From Apostichopus japonicus (taxonomy: Eukaryota; Echinodermata; Holothuroidea; Aspidochirotida; Stichopodidae): 64,000 nucleotides of DNA. The notes under the pieces are model-generated. The model did no database searches and had not been told where the DNA came from. It saw only the letters and a program-made list of their open reading frames with translations. Both the position numbers and the translations under genes were made by a program. Numbering within the stretch: position 1 is the stretch's first letter; the number at the start of each line of letters is the position of its first letter. Below, piece after piece: positions 10,508-51,840 of the stretch. The DNA lies in assembly GCF_037975245.1 (NCBI RefSeq), contig NC_092562.1:17032521-17096520 (forward strand), given 5' to 3'.

Positions 10508-11418
10508 ATAAAACTGGAAAAGACGACATTTTTTTTATCATTTTCGATCAAATTTTCTGTTTTATGATTTTGTTACTCAACAATCTGCAATGTTTCCAGT
10601 TACTCACACGAATTTTTAACATCACAAAGTTTAGATATGAAATACAAATGTCTCCATTAACGATGAAAGGACAACGACAAAAAAAAAATGGGGGAAAAAA
10701 AAGAAGAAAACTCAGATAAATGAAGAGGAAAAATAAAAAATGAAATGATCTGTATAAATATTGGCATACCCCTGAGCTCTACAACTAGTTAGTACATTTA
10801 CATACAAGACTATACACCTCATTCACCAGCAACTCTTTCTTCACCAGATAAAACTGCAGAAATAAATGAACCCTTTGAAACAAAAAAAATAATCATATTA
10901 ATAATAATAAAAAAAAAAACATTTTCGACATCAATGTTTCCCTTTCACTTTATATATCAGGGTAGAGACTCTCTCTCCACCACTCATGTTAATACATTTG
11001 ACTTTCACAAAAGGATCCTAAACTGCTCAACTCTTTTGTCAATGCGATACAGTAAAAATGTCTTCAACTTCAAACTACCTTTACAGGCTCTGAATAAAGA
11101 TGATGGACTTGGCTACATGTTGCCCACAATAGAGAGGATACTTTTAAAAGACCTGACTTCTTCATCCCCATCCCCCCCCCCCCCCCTGGCTCACCAACTC
11201 CGTTTACCCGAGGAGCAAGCATAACTTTTAGTAGTGCATGTCTGCAAGTCATATAGAGGATATGCCAACACTTATGAAGTCCACTTAATGCATCGAGATG
11301 GATTTCGTCCCCGCTAAGAAATAACTAGAGGAGAGCAACAGTCTCTACTCAAGATAAGTAAGAACAAATTCCTATCATTTTTCTTCTTTTTTTTTGCCAA
11401 ACATATATCAAATTCCTA

Positions 11419-11426
11419 TGAGGTAG
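11419..11426 (-). promoter_or_regulatory. Candidate let-7 8-mer target site
   Basis: The minus strand reads CTACCTCA, the full 8-mer match to the seed of let-7, a microRNA conserved across bilaterians. It lies inside the inferred ZSWIM 3' UTR. One chance match in 6 kb has a probability of about one in ten, so this is suggestive only. Confidence 0.3.
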
Positions 11427-14400
11427 TTCTGACCTGATCTCAAACTTTATATTAGCATAGAAGAGTTCAAAGGCTGAGGTTGGGGGATAGACACTGCAAT
11501 TGAAATGGGAGAGAGCGTGTGAGAGGGGGTGTGAGAGGGGAGAGAAAGACAAAGGAATGTGAAGGGAGATGGAAAGGTCAGGGGAAAGTAAGTAGGGCGG
11601 GGGGAGGGGGTGGAATAAGTTTGGGATATGGGATAATGAGGTTACATATGTAATAAACTGCTCTTCATTAAGTAGAATACTTTTTTATTAATTGTTGGGT
11701 TATTAGGGTGGAAAAAGCCAGGGGAGGCAAGGGTCGCTAGGTGACACATACAAAGTATCCATGGCAATGCTAATGAACAGTAAGACAGGTCTGTGTACAA
11801 AACCAGACCATCCTTGTAAGTTATAGTAATGAATGGGGGGGGGGGTGAAGAAAAAGAAAGTCCACTTGTACTGAAATTCAAGAGAAACCCTGAAGAATAA
11901 AAAAAAATACTGAGGTACAAAATACTGACAAATATCACAGAAAAAGTTGTGTTACAAATGGGAAACTAACTCATATCTTCATCAACTCCCCAAATTCTGT
12001 TAAACTACATCTCCAAAGAGGTATCCCTCAACTCTAGAAACCAAAGCACTCTCCTCTACATAACCCCCCCCCCCACCACCACCTCCCCCCTCTGCAGAAA
12101 ACCCCTGTAATTGACATTGATATACAAACTGAATTGGCAGCCATTCACTGAGGGTAGCTATTAAGCATTGCTAGGTTGCATTTCTGCAAAAAGTACAAAA
12201 TATTCATTCTCTTTGTTCATCTGTTTCAAGAAAACATTTTTTCCACAAAATTTCCAAAATTTTTCATCATTTTTCCAACTGAGGTTATTTCATAATTAAT
12301 TTCAAATATATATTTCAAAGCTTTGATCAAAAAAACAGGGCAGTTATGAAAGTTTTTAAAGTGAATTATGTTTCCCCATTTTGTATTCTATACCAATATT
12401 TACCTTATTCTATACACAATTTTTTTCCATATAATTATACATTATTAATTTTTTCTTCTGTCTGCAATATAAAGCTTTGGGGAAAACACTCAGTTTTCAA
12501 AAGGATATATGAAATAAATAAATAAAAGCTGTCGATGCTTTCATAATTTGTTAACAAGATTACCCCCTACCCTCCCTTCTCACTTACAACTTCGGAGATC
12601 CTTTTGCTCTCCTCTTCCCCTCCCCCCTCCCTCTTAACTTCCTTGTTATCTCCTTTCCCACCCCAGACTGCCACCTCCTTCCCCCACACCACAACCCCCC
12701 CCCTCTTCAAACACAGCTTCCTTCTATATCTACGAGGTTTTTTTTTTCCTTTTCTACACCCGTAACGTATCAAATTAAATTTAACCAATCACCTAACATG
12801 CAGCATACTACAATCTATACCACTAACGAAGGTTTTTGAGACATCCGGATTACAAACTATACAATATCCAACAAAATAAGAGAAGGAGAAAAAACAACAA
12901 CAAATAGAAACCAAAAAAAAAAAAAATATGGTGCAATAAATTAACATAAGCTGCTCTGAAAATATTTCATTTCAAATGTTATAAACCTAACAACGGAAGT
13001 CTCTATTCTGTTAATCCAAACCGCCGCTGCTGGGCTGTACATAATACCAGGTCATTTAATCTAGCTATTTCTCTCTTGACATGCACATACTGTTTCTAGT
13101 CCTTCAAAACCAGGAAAGAAAGTGATTTGATAAAGTTTATATTTTAGAAACTCTTGTGGAAACATTCCCTATTAATTTTGTAACTAAAATACCTATTGAG
13201 ACTAGGGGGAAAAGGTGTGGAAAACAACTGTTACCATTCATTCGTCTTGGCTCTCAAAATAGTGAATTTTTCACTTTTTTGTTTTGTTTATAGTTACGTG
13301 GACACCGATTTAAAGGACCACCTATTTTTGAGAGATAGAACAATAAAATTTGATCGATACTTCGACAAGTGACGTCGTCACCCAGACATTTCGTTTTATC
13401 TTTCTGACATGACTGGTGTGGCAACTTTCTCTTGAAATTGTTGAGTAATGTATCCGTTGCCATGGATATTGTGGCAGATATATTTTAAATTTAACAGGGA
13501 TAACTGTGGCAAAGATCCCCCCTCCCCCACAACTTTTTTCCCCTACCAATAATAATTAATTAAAATCAAAAGAATTCTACCTATAAACCATGTTGGTGAT
13601 ATAAACTAAAACGATTGCAACATGTGCTAATAACCATGCTGGTTATGAAAGTCTATCCTTACATTCATCACCACTTTACAAAAAACTCTCCACACCCAAA
13701 CAAAGACAGACTCTGGATTCAAATATTATCTGTGATTCTCGTGTTGCTTAAACAACATCTTCAAATCAACTAGCGGCTGCCCAAAACAAATGAGTAGTTT
13801 CAAGGTACGAGAAAAACATGTTGTCGTCTGTTTGTTTTTGCTTAGATAACAGGATATGATAAAGATAATATTCTTAGGAATGTTTTAGGACAAAAGCTTG
13901 AACTTATCTCTAAATATCTCTCTTCTCTTATAAAACTGTACTGATTATGCCATTACAGATAATTAATTACAAAATGGGCCAATAATGTTTAATAAAGTTG
14001 GCCTTTGGCAGAGAAAGCATTCTTCAATATGAAGTTTATCACTGCTATGTATGACCATTTAACTCTTCTAACTTATGTGAGATGGATTTACCCATCATAG
14101 CACACCTGTAAGCCAAAAAAATGAAAAAAGAAGAAGGATTTTAAAATAAAAATCTGGTAAACATATCCATCAACAAAGTTTGAAGCCCATACTCCATAAG
14201 AGTGTTTCTTTTCCCTCCCTATATGTCTTGTTGCACAAACTTTTAAACCTCTGAAATTAGGAGAAATGTAACAGAATTCTGGCATAGCAGAACTGTCCCT
14301 GAATATAGAATCCTATACTCCTTAAACTAGTACAATTTCCCTTTTAAATGTGATAACCTCTAGTGAAAAGGCAGATAAAGAAAAACCTCCAGGTGTTCAT

Positions 14401-16633
14401 CTCAAAAATATTTTCTAAATAATGTCCTATTTTGATACAAATTAGAGGACAAACTATATGAGTCTCCTTCATTTTCTATCACGATACGATAGTGCTTTTC
14501 ACGGGTCAAGATGGCCGCTGAATAATTTGTCCCTTTATAAACATCAGAACAGCGCTGCCATACACACACCGATCGTGCCCTCTAATGCCCCTAAATATGA
14601 AAGCGCTTTTAAGCCGTGAAGCAAACGTGATCCTGTTTTGAATAGAGTGGAAAACATCCGCAAGATAAGTAGTTTTATGTAACATAAAGATAATGGTGAT
14701 TCAACATCCAAGTTTTTGAAGCAGGCACTATAACCCATTTAGTGGTTGTGTTTAATTCACTCTTCCCCTACAGACTGTAATCACATGAAGAAAATGAGGA
14801 ATGCATTTGGCCAAACCTTGACGATTTCTCTTGTGAAGAATGACTGAGGATGAATTGTGGTTCAAATCGTGTATTTCTACGAGCATTGTGAACCCATTCG
14901 CCATTCAGAAGTAACCCAGCAAGCAACAGCTCGTAGGTTTGCCAAAGAAACCTTGAGCAAGTCACTGAGTTGCCAAACTTTCCCTATATGAGTTCATCAT
15001 CCTTTGAGAAATACTGACTTTCCATGGGGAGGGGGAGGGAGGGAATAGCTCTTTTCTGAAACCTAGCACTACTGAAAGAGGTAACTTCAATACACTTACA
15101 GAATTGATTGAATCATTTTTATCCATACTTGTAATTCAGAAGTAAACTTAACAGGAACAACTTTCAGTTACCACAAAATATAATATTGCATTTAATAGGA
15201 TAAAAATGCCCATGGTTGAAACGTAGGAGTTTTCAAAGAACAAAAAGGCTCACCAAGGTTCAAGATTTGAGTCTCAATAAATCTGGCTACCTTCATTCTC
15301 CTATTAAAAGGGAATAAGATAAGTTTGCAGTTTTTGGGGGGTTATATGATTTTCCTATTCCCTGGCAGCCATGGTTATAGTGAGATGTGTTTCAAAACTA
15401 AAGAAATAAAGACTTCTTCTTTTTTTTAATTCTTAAAACAACGTTACAAAAATAGAATAAGGTAACCATCAAATCTGGTAATATTTACCTTCATCTTACA
15501 TCAACAGAGACGGGAAAGTTAGACAAACCTAGAAACAGGTAATAATAATTATAATCATAATTATAATAATAATAATAATACTATAACAAACTCTGACATC
15601 CACTAAACAACAGGTAGACTAAACTCCACAGCACCATATAGCAGTAGTTGTAGTAGTAATGGTACTCAATTTGAGTACCAAACTAACACATTGTTGAGTA
15701 CCCAAACTTCACATAGTTTAATACCAACCTATATAAATACATCTTCCAATCACAACAATGGAGAAGAAGAGAGACTTTCTTTTTCTTTTGTTCTTCTCCA
15801 CGATACAAACAAAAGGAAAAAAGATGAAGACCGAGAGAAAGAGAACTATTAAAAAGATGAAAAATATAATATTTGTACAAGTAATAATAACAAGGTCACT
15901 AGCATATCAATAACAAAGTCAAATTTTTTAGTTGCTAGTTTGTTAGCAAGGTTCACACACACATGGAAAAAAAAAAAAAATCCCAACATTGAAACATTTT
16001 CCGATGGGTACTAACAACGAACAATGAGAAAGGTAAAGAAAAGAAGATGGGGGATGGGGGGTAAGAAAAAAATACCGGGCAGGGGAGGGTAAGAAAAAAA
16101 AATACCTTTGCAGATGAGAGGACTAATGTTGGTAAACAAATGTACACAAAAATCCAGCCACAATAATACAGGAATGGGGAGGAAAGAGAATAAAATGGGA
16201 AAAATATGCAGGATATATTTAAGAGAGAAAAAACATTTTAAAAAAAAACTGGGGAAAAAAAATTGTTTGGTATGATAAGGCTTCTTTGGCTTTTCGATAC
16301 ATTTGAAAGCTTTCCGACTGGTTTCCGCTCTTTACTCTGGCCTCTTGTCAGGCACTTTCTCTTAGGCTATCTGTTTTTCTCTTTTTAAATCGAATCCCTG
16401 AAAATAGTTTTTTTTTTTTTTTGCTTTTTTTCTTAAAACAACAAAAGCCTTCGGATAGAGCTGGCTTGCAAAACTCAGTTTTCCTGTATCCAATTTACCT
16501 CGTTTCGATGGCGTGAATATACATAAACCAGCACCGAGCAGGAAGTTGTTGTGAGGCTTCACAAGGAACTTCGGCGAGCAAGCCCATCACCCCTCCCACC
16601 CCCCTCACCCCCTGTACGTACATGAAAGCACAT

Positions 16634-43400
<26,767 letters not shown>

Positions 43401-44887
43401 TTTCTCATTTTTCATCTCTGACGTCTGAATATTCCTTTTATATCGCAGACGACCCGACGGCCGCAATTACGGATGCGATGCCGGTGTTCAGAGAAGGCCA
43501 GGCCTGGTTTTCATCTCTTTAAAACAAGAGAGGGGTATGAAATATTATTCCCATGCTCACTTCATCAAATCCCTAAGTTCTGCGCAGTAATTTGATTAAT
43601 TTAAAAACTCCACAACGAAATGAACCTTGAGATGCCATCTGCTTCTTGGTGTCTACTGATCTCGGAGAGAATCGAACAGTAGCTCCCGAAGACGAACAGC
43701 AGAAAAACCTATGCAAGATGCATGTAGGGAGCTGTAACCAAGACACCACCATGGTAAGAGGATGGCTGATATCATTTATATCTGAAGAGAAGAGCAGCCG
43801 CTTCTGAAAAATCGGCAGGCAGTTATCAAACCACTTCTAATGACAGACAAACAGTGATGATGGGGCAGATAACTTAGTTTACTGCCACCTAACATACCAT
43901 CCGTCACACAGCATGTGTGTGTGCGTGTGTGTATGTGTGTAGTACTACTGTACTCTACCACAAAACCTATCAATTGGATCTAATAATATCTCTCTATCAC
44001 TCTGTCTCTCTTCACTGCAGGCTTTAAAAATTTAAACTCTCTTTTACAAAAAAATTCTGTAAAACGTTGTGGATTGGAACCTGGTCATCAATGTTTATAC
44101 CATAGGGTTTATTAGGGAAGAGGTCAGCTAAGCTAAATCTTAATGGGATCTTATTGAATGGAGAGATAAAGAGAGTTGAGAGACAGAGACAGAGAGGACT
44201 GGTATATCTCGCCCTATAAAAATGGAAGGCCTGTGGTAGGAGATTAAAGGAAGTACTGCTTACACAATACACAGCAAAGCATGAACACAGACAACAGACC
44301 CAAGGTATAAAGTTATCTTGAGTGTAATCAACTCAACTACCCAAATACAACGCAATTAATGAACATCATACATCCGACTTTCTGACTGAACAGAGATCAT
44401 ACGGTATCATATGCTGCACAGTGAAGAAGACACTGGAAATGGTGTTATCAGTGTGTTAAAAGTAATGATAGATAATAAACAGAGACACAGTAGCCTATAG
44501 AGCCAGTTATAATGTTCTGGTTACGATGTGTAGCAACTTCCAGCCTACTGAATATGCAACAGGAGCAGATTCATTGTCTGACGGTGATAATATTTGAGTG
44601 GTAATTGTACTATTATTCTAGGACATCCAAGAAACTGCCCTTAAAAATGCGACATGGCGCTCAAACTGTCCATACTAGGAAGACTGAGATATTTTGTTTC
44701 TCCATTTTTTTGCCATTAGTGTCTTTGATGCAATATTAATGTCTTAAAAAATATGTCTTTGATGCAATATAAATGTCTTAAAAAATATCCGTACAACTAC
44801 ATCACATGGTACAATATAGCGACAGTCACTGGAGGTGACCTGGTCAGCAGGGCAGGTCAGTGTCAAAGGTTACCGGGTCACTCTAGA

Positions 44888-44922
44888 AGAGGAGACAGGT
44901 AAGTGAGTAGCGAAGTAAATAT
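44888..44922 (+). repeat. Dispersed repeat, copy 3
   Basis: AGAGGAGACAGGTAAGTGAG then TAGCGAAGTAAATA. It carries a perfect CAG|GTAAGT donor consensus on the plus strand. Confidence 0.6.
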
Positions 44923-47900
44923 ACTATGTACTCAACTTTCTAATCGAGAAATTTTCCAAAATTGGTTCCAAAATAGTAACTCGAACTGAAACCATGCACA
45001 CTGAGTGTATATTGATGCATGTGTATTTAAATTTCTCTCAGACTAAGTTTATTGTCAAGCAAATCTTCCAAAAAAAATTTTACTCTTAAAATATGTAGTA
45101 TACAAAATGACACAATGCCAATAACCCATACATTCAACCCTTGGAGAGGTCCTGCAGAGTGGAAATTTTACCGGACGAAAAAAAATCTGGGATTCATTCC
45201 TTTTTAGCTCACAATCGGACTATTTTGTTTCGACGGGAGCACTTGAGATGAATCTAACGGATAACGTCAAAATTCCAGATTTAGTCTGAAAGGGGGGGAA
45301 CTTGAGTACCCTCTTAGGCCAGGCCGAAGGAAGTTTGTGCACGGTAATAATTGGATGGATAGTTTGAGGTACCCAAAGGAGAACAATTTTATACCTTCAA
45401 CCTTCTTGAAACAAGATATAGTCTGCCTCTTTCAATGATAGATTGAATGTAAGGGGTAAGAGGTATGAGTGCATGCGAGAATCCATAAAATCAGTACCTA
45501 GTAAAATAGGCTTGATTTCATGACAGGTAGAAATACAGTCTAACTGTGTTATGTGGCGACAGGTTTATAATGAGAGAAATGAAAGAAGACAAGTTTGTCA
45601 AAGAGTAAATCTATTTTAAGATCGAAACGGGCTGTCACAGAAAATACATTTCGTATTTCAGCTTTAATATAATTCATAAACCTTTGCAAATCAAATAGAA
45701 ATACATATCATTTTGAGGAATTTTGAAACTCATATGTTTGCACCATATCCATGGTTACTATATTATAATATATAAATAATTAAAAAAATGAAAAGTAAGA
45801 TACCCAGTACAGATTTCTCCACTTTAATCATATTTCCACTCCTTTTTATGTCAACATCTATAACCAGTTGCAGTGAAAACACTCCTTGTAATTAAGATGT
45901 GTCTTGTTTCTGCATGGTGCACCCTCACCAACCTCTACGAATGGGTTCGAATTCAACTGATACACACCAGTAGAGCAAACAATTGGCAAGATGGGTGGCC
46001 CTGTCACTATTGTAAAGTATAAATAATACTATGATGTCACCACTCTACCTACTGTAGCTCCCTCATTTTTAACCTCAACAAGTGCAAGCATGTTGTATGA
46101 CTATTGACGACAATGGGTTACAGTTAAACTGTTGCACTTGAGAGAACTTATACTAAACAATGAAAACAGCTATATAGTGCAGAAAAGGGTACTCCAGCTC
46201 AATATATGTATGTGATACATGTAATTCCCAGGCTAGATCACTATAAAATAGGTTGATTAAAAGTGTGAAACTTAAAGGAGCACTCCAAGACATTTTTACT
46301 CTTACAGGTTTTTTAAGATTAGTTAAAATTGGTAAATGTTTGTATACTTAATATCCCATTTAACAATATTACAGTTAATTCAATGCAATAGTCTAGTTGT
46401 ATTTGTTTCAAATTATGATCATAATGATGATGACGACTTGAACATAAAAAAATGAAAAACTGTCAATGTGCATAATCGATCATAATTTTCCGCGAGAGTG
46501 ATGTAATTTTGTAGGAGTCAACTGAAATAAGTCATATTTGACTCGCCACATGAAGGCAATTAATATTAAGGGCGCCATTATTTGCTCAATTTTAATCCTG
46601 ATATGAGTGATACGTACAGAAAACTATAGATTTGCTTTGAATTTTACCAGAAATTGGCTGGCCATGCAATGAGCCTAAGATATTATGTATACGAAAAAGT
46701 GACAACAACATAACAACTGGTGCTAAAGTACATCACTACACAATTGGAAAAATGTCAACTATGTTGTTGCTAAATAAAGGTTACATCCTCAAAACATGGA
46801 TATGATTCAAGTTTCATGGCATGGTTGGAACACTTTCTGCGTTTCCTGCAAACATTTCTGATAGTTCCAGAGACTTTTCACCACATTGTCACAAAAATTG
46901 ACAACAGATCATCCAAGTCCTGGCGAGTAAACAAACTCTGTTAATGTTGATTAATTTTTAATTCATATTTAACACTTTTCATAATTTATTTTTATTTTTA
47001 ATACCATCTCAATTTAATTAGTTCCTTTATTTTATTTTAATTTTTTCACACAGGCTCAGTAACCTCCTGCAAGCACCATTAATTTCCCACTACCACCCCC
47101 TCCCCCCCCCCCCCAATTTTGACAGGTTTGCTAGTTTTCAAATCCTGTTACATGGCTTTCAACTCTGCTATGAACGATATTCTATATATGCAAACCCAAA
47201 TCCAACGATACGCTGTATATATTCACTGTATTCACTTAACAAGACTGCCTTGGATGCATACATTATTTTCGATACACACCCGTCGTTTTTTAAGAGCCAC
47301 CTCACAGTACCTGCCTGTCCCCATATATGATGACACCTGTCTACAAAACACAATTTCTGCAAATTTGGCTGGATCAGCTGACACCGTCAGCACACAGCGA
47401 GATATATCACCCTGACTGACGAAGAAGAACAAGTTGTCACCAGGAGGAGGATAAACCCATTGATCTTATATACAAGCAATGACACATGGTCTCTGTCAAC
47501 GACTGTACTGTACCCCACATTTATAAACATTCATTAGGGCCCTTGAATGATAACTTCTAGCAGCAACAGCGATGGGAAAAAAACACAAAAACAAAAAAAA
47601 AAAAGGAAAAAAAAAAGGTAGGAAGGAAGGAGAAATAGCAAAGACAGAAAGAAAAAAAACAGGAGATGAAAAACAAAAATTCAAAGGGAATAGAGATCTT
47701 CACTCCGACACGGAGAATGATAAAACAAGAAATAGAGGCCAGGATTGCTGTAGTGACTCTGGGTATAGGTAACAATAAGCCAAGGAGTCGTGGAATGCTC
47801 TCCTTGATACAGCCGTGCTGGGGAGATTCGTGATCAGCTCGTGGCAAAAGAGTCAGAGACTGCCGATGTGAGCAGCGTAGGGTTACAACTTTGAACAGAA

Positions 47901-48856
47901 GAAGTGGCTGAGAGTTTGACAATCTGTGCACTGCTAATGCGTTTGAAATACTGAAGAGTTTCAAAATGAGCGAAAGAGAATAAATTTACGAGTAGCCTAG
48001 ATGCATCCATCGAGTGGGTAGAAGACAGGCTAAATGTTCCAGGGAAGGCCGACCGTGCAACAACCCAAAAAAAACAAGTAACTGCGCCAGAGAAAGAGAG
48101 TGCCATTTGTAGGACAAAAGTGTACGGCGAATCACGCAAAGATTTAATGAGCGCTTCCTTTAGAATAAGAAATAGAACATGAAACAGATATGTTATTGAG
48201 AAACAAAGACAATAAATTGAAACCTTGGGGATTTTATAGTTTACTCAACAGTAATATAAGATAAACCAACAAATAGAGGGACCTAGAAAATTCAGAATCA
48301 GGGTTAACTATACTATGTAGACCTGTCATTAACTACAATCTTTATAAATAAATATATGGAAATTGACTGTACGTTAGCAACTTTACACATCCTGATGTGA
48401 AATTGATACATTTATTTATATAGTAAAACAACTCGATATCATGCAATAAATAAACATCAGTAAGAAAATGTTTTAATTGATTTCGAATATTTTAAGCATT
48501 CATGGAACATGAGTTTCATTATAGAGTCGAACATATCATTGTAGACATACTGTACATAACACACAATAACTACTACCATACAGTATACAGCACACATGTG
48601 TGCAACATCATGAATAGGAAGGTACACAACTTCATTCTGAACCTTCGTCAGTTGCAAGCAGCAGGATTCGCGCAAGAAAATACGTCAGAAAAGGCGAATA
48701 AGAAAACAGAGTCGAAAAACACACATTTCCCTTCGGAATGGTAAATTCGGAAGGAAGAGATGGTGTGTGCCGCAGTGACCCGTAGGAGAGGTCACCGAGT
48801 GCGCAGCGCAAAACTTATACCAGTAGCGTCTTGGTAGACTAGAAAAGTGTGTTAGT

Positions 48857-48892
48857 GTGGTAGGAGACAGGTCAGAGAGCAGTGAAGTATAT
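48857..48892 (+). repeat. Dispersed repeat, copy 4
   Basis: GTGTGGTAGGAGACAGGTCA then GAGAGCAGTGAAGTATA, the most diverged copy; the donor-like site is changed to CAGGTCAG. Confidence 0.5.
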
Positions 48893-49229
48893 ACAGTATG
48901 TATACAACACACATGTGTGCAATATCATGAATGGGATGGTATAGAAACCATATGAGCATGCACGCACCAAAACTAAAAGTAAAAACCAAAGTTTAGTCCA
49001 AAGTCCTGCCATGATCGGTTTGAACATATTTACTGACAAACTTAAGTAATGCTTGTTGAAAGCTATTCACTACCACATGAGTATGTTAAATTTCAATTAC
49101 TGAAGGCCAAATGAACACACTGTCATTTGTACTGCAGTCGTGATGCATGTAGTACTGCCAACTTGTAAGGTATACCTACCTAAACACTCACTTTACACAT
49201 GAAAAAAAATAATCAAAAAATATGAAAAC

Positions 49230-50030
49230 ATAAAAAACAACCAATTTCATGAAAACCTGTATATAAAAAAAATCAAAAAAAAAATTAAAATTAAAACCTA
49301 TTTCATAAACACATTCAGAACCTTGTAAAATGGAGTTTTTTTTCCCCTTTCATTTGCTATGGTGCTTAAGTCAACACAAATTTTTTTTTATTTTTTATGT
49401 TATGGTGCCACAATATAATGTTGACTGCCGATCGTTATGCACTGCTATACTGTACACTATGCGTACAATTTTCTATGTACGTATGTATGCTCTCCTTCAA
49501 TGTGCACTACCAAAAAAATAAAAACAATTAAAAAAAATAAAACTTAAAAACAATTTCATAAACAAATTCAGAACCTTGTAAAATGGAGTTTTTTTTTCTC
49601 CCTTTTCTTTGCTATGGTGCTTAAGTCAACACATATTTTTTTTTTTTTTTAATGCTATGGTGCCACAATATAATGTTGACTGCCGATCGTTATGCACTGC
49701 TATACTGTACACTATGCCTACAATTTTCTATGTACGTATGTATGCTCTCCTTCAATGTGCACTACCAAAAAAAATCCAAAAAAAAAATCAAAATTAAAAC
49801 CAATTTCATAAACACTTTCAGAACCTTGTAAAATGGAGTTTTTTTTCCCTTTTCTTTTGCTATGGCGCTTAAGTCAACACATCATTTTTTAAATTTTATG
49901 CTATGGTTCCACAGTATAATATTTTACTGGCGACCATTATGCACCGCTATACTGTACAGTATGCGTACAATTTTCTATATACATGTATGTATGCTCTCCT
50001 TCAATGTTCACTACAGAAAAAAAAAAAAAA
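49230..50030. repeat. Tandem array of about 250-bp units, three copies
   Basis: Units start with AACCTTGTAAAATGGAGTTT at 49319, 49572 and 49822 (periods 253 and 250). Each holds GCTATGGTGCTTAAGTCAAC, CGATCGTTATGCACTGCTAT and TATGTATGCTCTCCTTCAAT, then an A-rich spacer. A further partial copy precedes the first. Confidence 0.9.
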
Positions 50031-51489
50031 GTAAACAAACATAGGCAAACTCCATGACAGTCATAACACAGACAAGCATAGTGCACGGTAAGGTCAAGAC
50101 ATCTATTAATAGAAACAGAGTCAGAGCTAGCCTAGAATCTGGGGCAGACATGGGAAAGACTACCCTGGACAAAACTAGAATGCTGTAGCCTTGACAAAAA
50201 AAACTGTAGACCTTTCCAGAAAAGAAGAAAGAGAAAGAGAGAGAGATATTTTAGGGACAAAAAATGATGTCATAACAACAGAAGGTCATTCAACTATTGC
50301 AGTTTCTTCATATTATGACCCTATGACATTATTGGAGGGAAGGATAAATTGTTTGGTTGAAATTCTAAACAGGCTCGCTGTATGAATGTGCAGTATATAC
50401 TTAGCTGTTCTTGTGTGCATGAAAAATAATATATCACTAAACAAGTGGCAAAAAATTTTAATTAAATTCCGTGGGTGTCTGAGAAATGAAGATCTAGCAA
50501 TTAATAATTTTCAACATCAAGTACATAAACTAGAGTTTTCTGGTTTTTATTTTATTTGATTTATTTGCAAACGATATTTTGCAAATTTATTTTTTTGCAA
50601 ATGATTCTCAGAAATTTTTTGAAAATATTTGATATACATTACAAAACAGGGTATGTTCACTTGGAGTTATACTCGGCAGGTGTGATAATTTTTTTTTTTA
50701 TAAAAAACCTATTTTTCTGAAGTGACCCTAAAATAAATGCTTGCAGCCATTTCTAAGTTCTCATCAACAAAGCAGACAGAGAAGGAGAACAAACTAACAA
50801 TTAATACCACTAACAAAAACTTAACTGCAAAAACAAGTGAAAAGACAAAACTTGGAACAACATGTAAACATACATACATAGACAGCGAGAGAGCTAAGGC
50901 CTAAATACTGTCAGAGTAAATTCCCACAACTGCATACATTACTGTACCCACTGTACTTGAAAGTAACCTAGAGAAATCCATACTTATATACTTTCATCAA
51001 TAGAGTAAATCATTTGTCGCAGAAAAAAAAAAAAATCTCTTTTCTTCCTACTAATGTGCCAGACTATTCCAGATGTCAAAACTTCAGCTTGTAACATTTT
51101 ATCTTCTCTTTTCCTTTTTTCCCCGTTTCTTTTTTCATGGCATTGCCATGCAACTGATAAAGAGACAGAATGCAGTTTATAGTTTGTGGTAGGCTTGATT
51201 GGTGAACACAATAACACTGGTATCTCAAACAACAACAGGACAGGAAAGATTGATGGCAGAAAATCATAAAATGTCTGATCACAGTTGCAACTACAAAGAG
51301 AGGACAATAAACCATGATATCTCACATAAACATGTGGTTAAAGTTTTAGGTTAATACATTCATCTTCTAAATTAGTTTCATCCATTTACTTTTCTTGAGA
51401 CACTGCATGGTATTACAGAAGTTCCTTTATAAACTTCTATCATATGTACTAAACAGTGGGCTGATGGAATCAAGGTGTGAGGTTACAAA
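50031..51489. other. Non-coding stretch
   Basis: AT-rich; no gene, RNA gene or bounded repeat recognised. Confidence 0.4.
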
Positions 51490-51840
51490 GAACACATTAC
51501 ATACCCATCACCACACTGTGGCAACAGCACCACACTGTGGCAACAGCACACATCGGAAGTTGAAGCAGCATTACATACATGTTGGTTTTATATTCTATGG
51601 CAGCATACAACAGTACCATCTCAAGATAGCAACACTGCACATCGGAAGTTAAAGCAGCATGTACCTACATGTACAACATACTATGGCGCCAAACATCAGT
51701 ACGATCTAACCGTAGCTACAACACCACACATCAGAAGCTATTAAAGCAGTATTATTATATATTATATCATATTATATATTTATATATATTATATATTATA
51801 TTATATACATTATATTATGTATTATATATTAAAGCAGTGT
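51490..51840. repeat. Diverged tandem repeat of about 90 bp followed by an AT-rich microsatellite
   Basis: The motif CACATCGGAAGTTGAAGCAG recurs near 51550, 51638 and 51725 with drift. It runs into a TATATTATA-rich stretch (51750-51835), after which AAAGCAGTGTTACATAC appears once more. Confidence 0.75.

Larger units (their letters stand above)
10480..16633 (-). other. Probable long 3' UTR of the ZSWIM gene
   Basis: Downstream, on the minus strand, of the ZSWIM stop codon there are about 6.1 kb without coding exons before a good poly(A) context at 10502-10507. The stretch holds homopolymer C and G runs (about 11170, 11836, 12065, 12695), an AAT microsatellite near 15560 and a possible let-7 site at 11419-11426. 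That it is one exon is inference; an earlier AATAAA exists at 11684-11689. Confidence 0.4.
43401..49229. other. Presumed ZSWIM first intron, middle part
   Basis: Mostly AT-rich. Holds a 36-bp unit repeated twice (about 44723-44787), an unpaired MITE-like end TTAAAGGAGCACTCCAAGAC at 46272, a C-rich tract at 47095-47115, and dispersed-repeat copies. No gene recognised. Confidence 0.4.

Noticed and set aside
14505-14520. AAGATGGCCGC, a YY1-like or start-context word
   Set aside because: Isolated word in the presumed ZSWIM 3' UTR with no open frame or promoter features.
43430-43520. CpG-richer patch considered as the missing ZSWIM first exon
   Set aside because: No frame on the minus strand resembles the ZSWIM N-terminus and no suitable donor phase is present.
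45940-45960. B-box-like GGGTTCGAATTC
   Set aside because: No A box or tRNA fold upstream; insufficient for a tRNA gene or SINE call.
47557-47964. 135-codon minus-strand frame rich in Phe and Leu
   Set aside because: Most of it is the complement of an A-rich tract; not protein-like.
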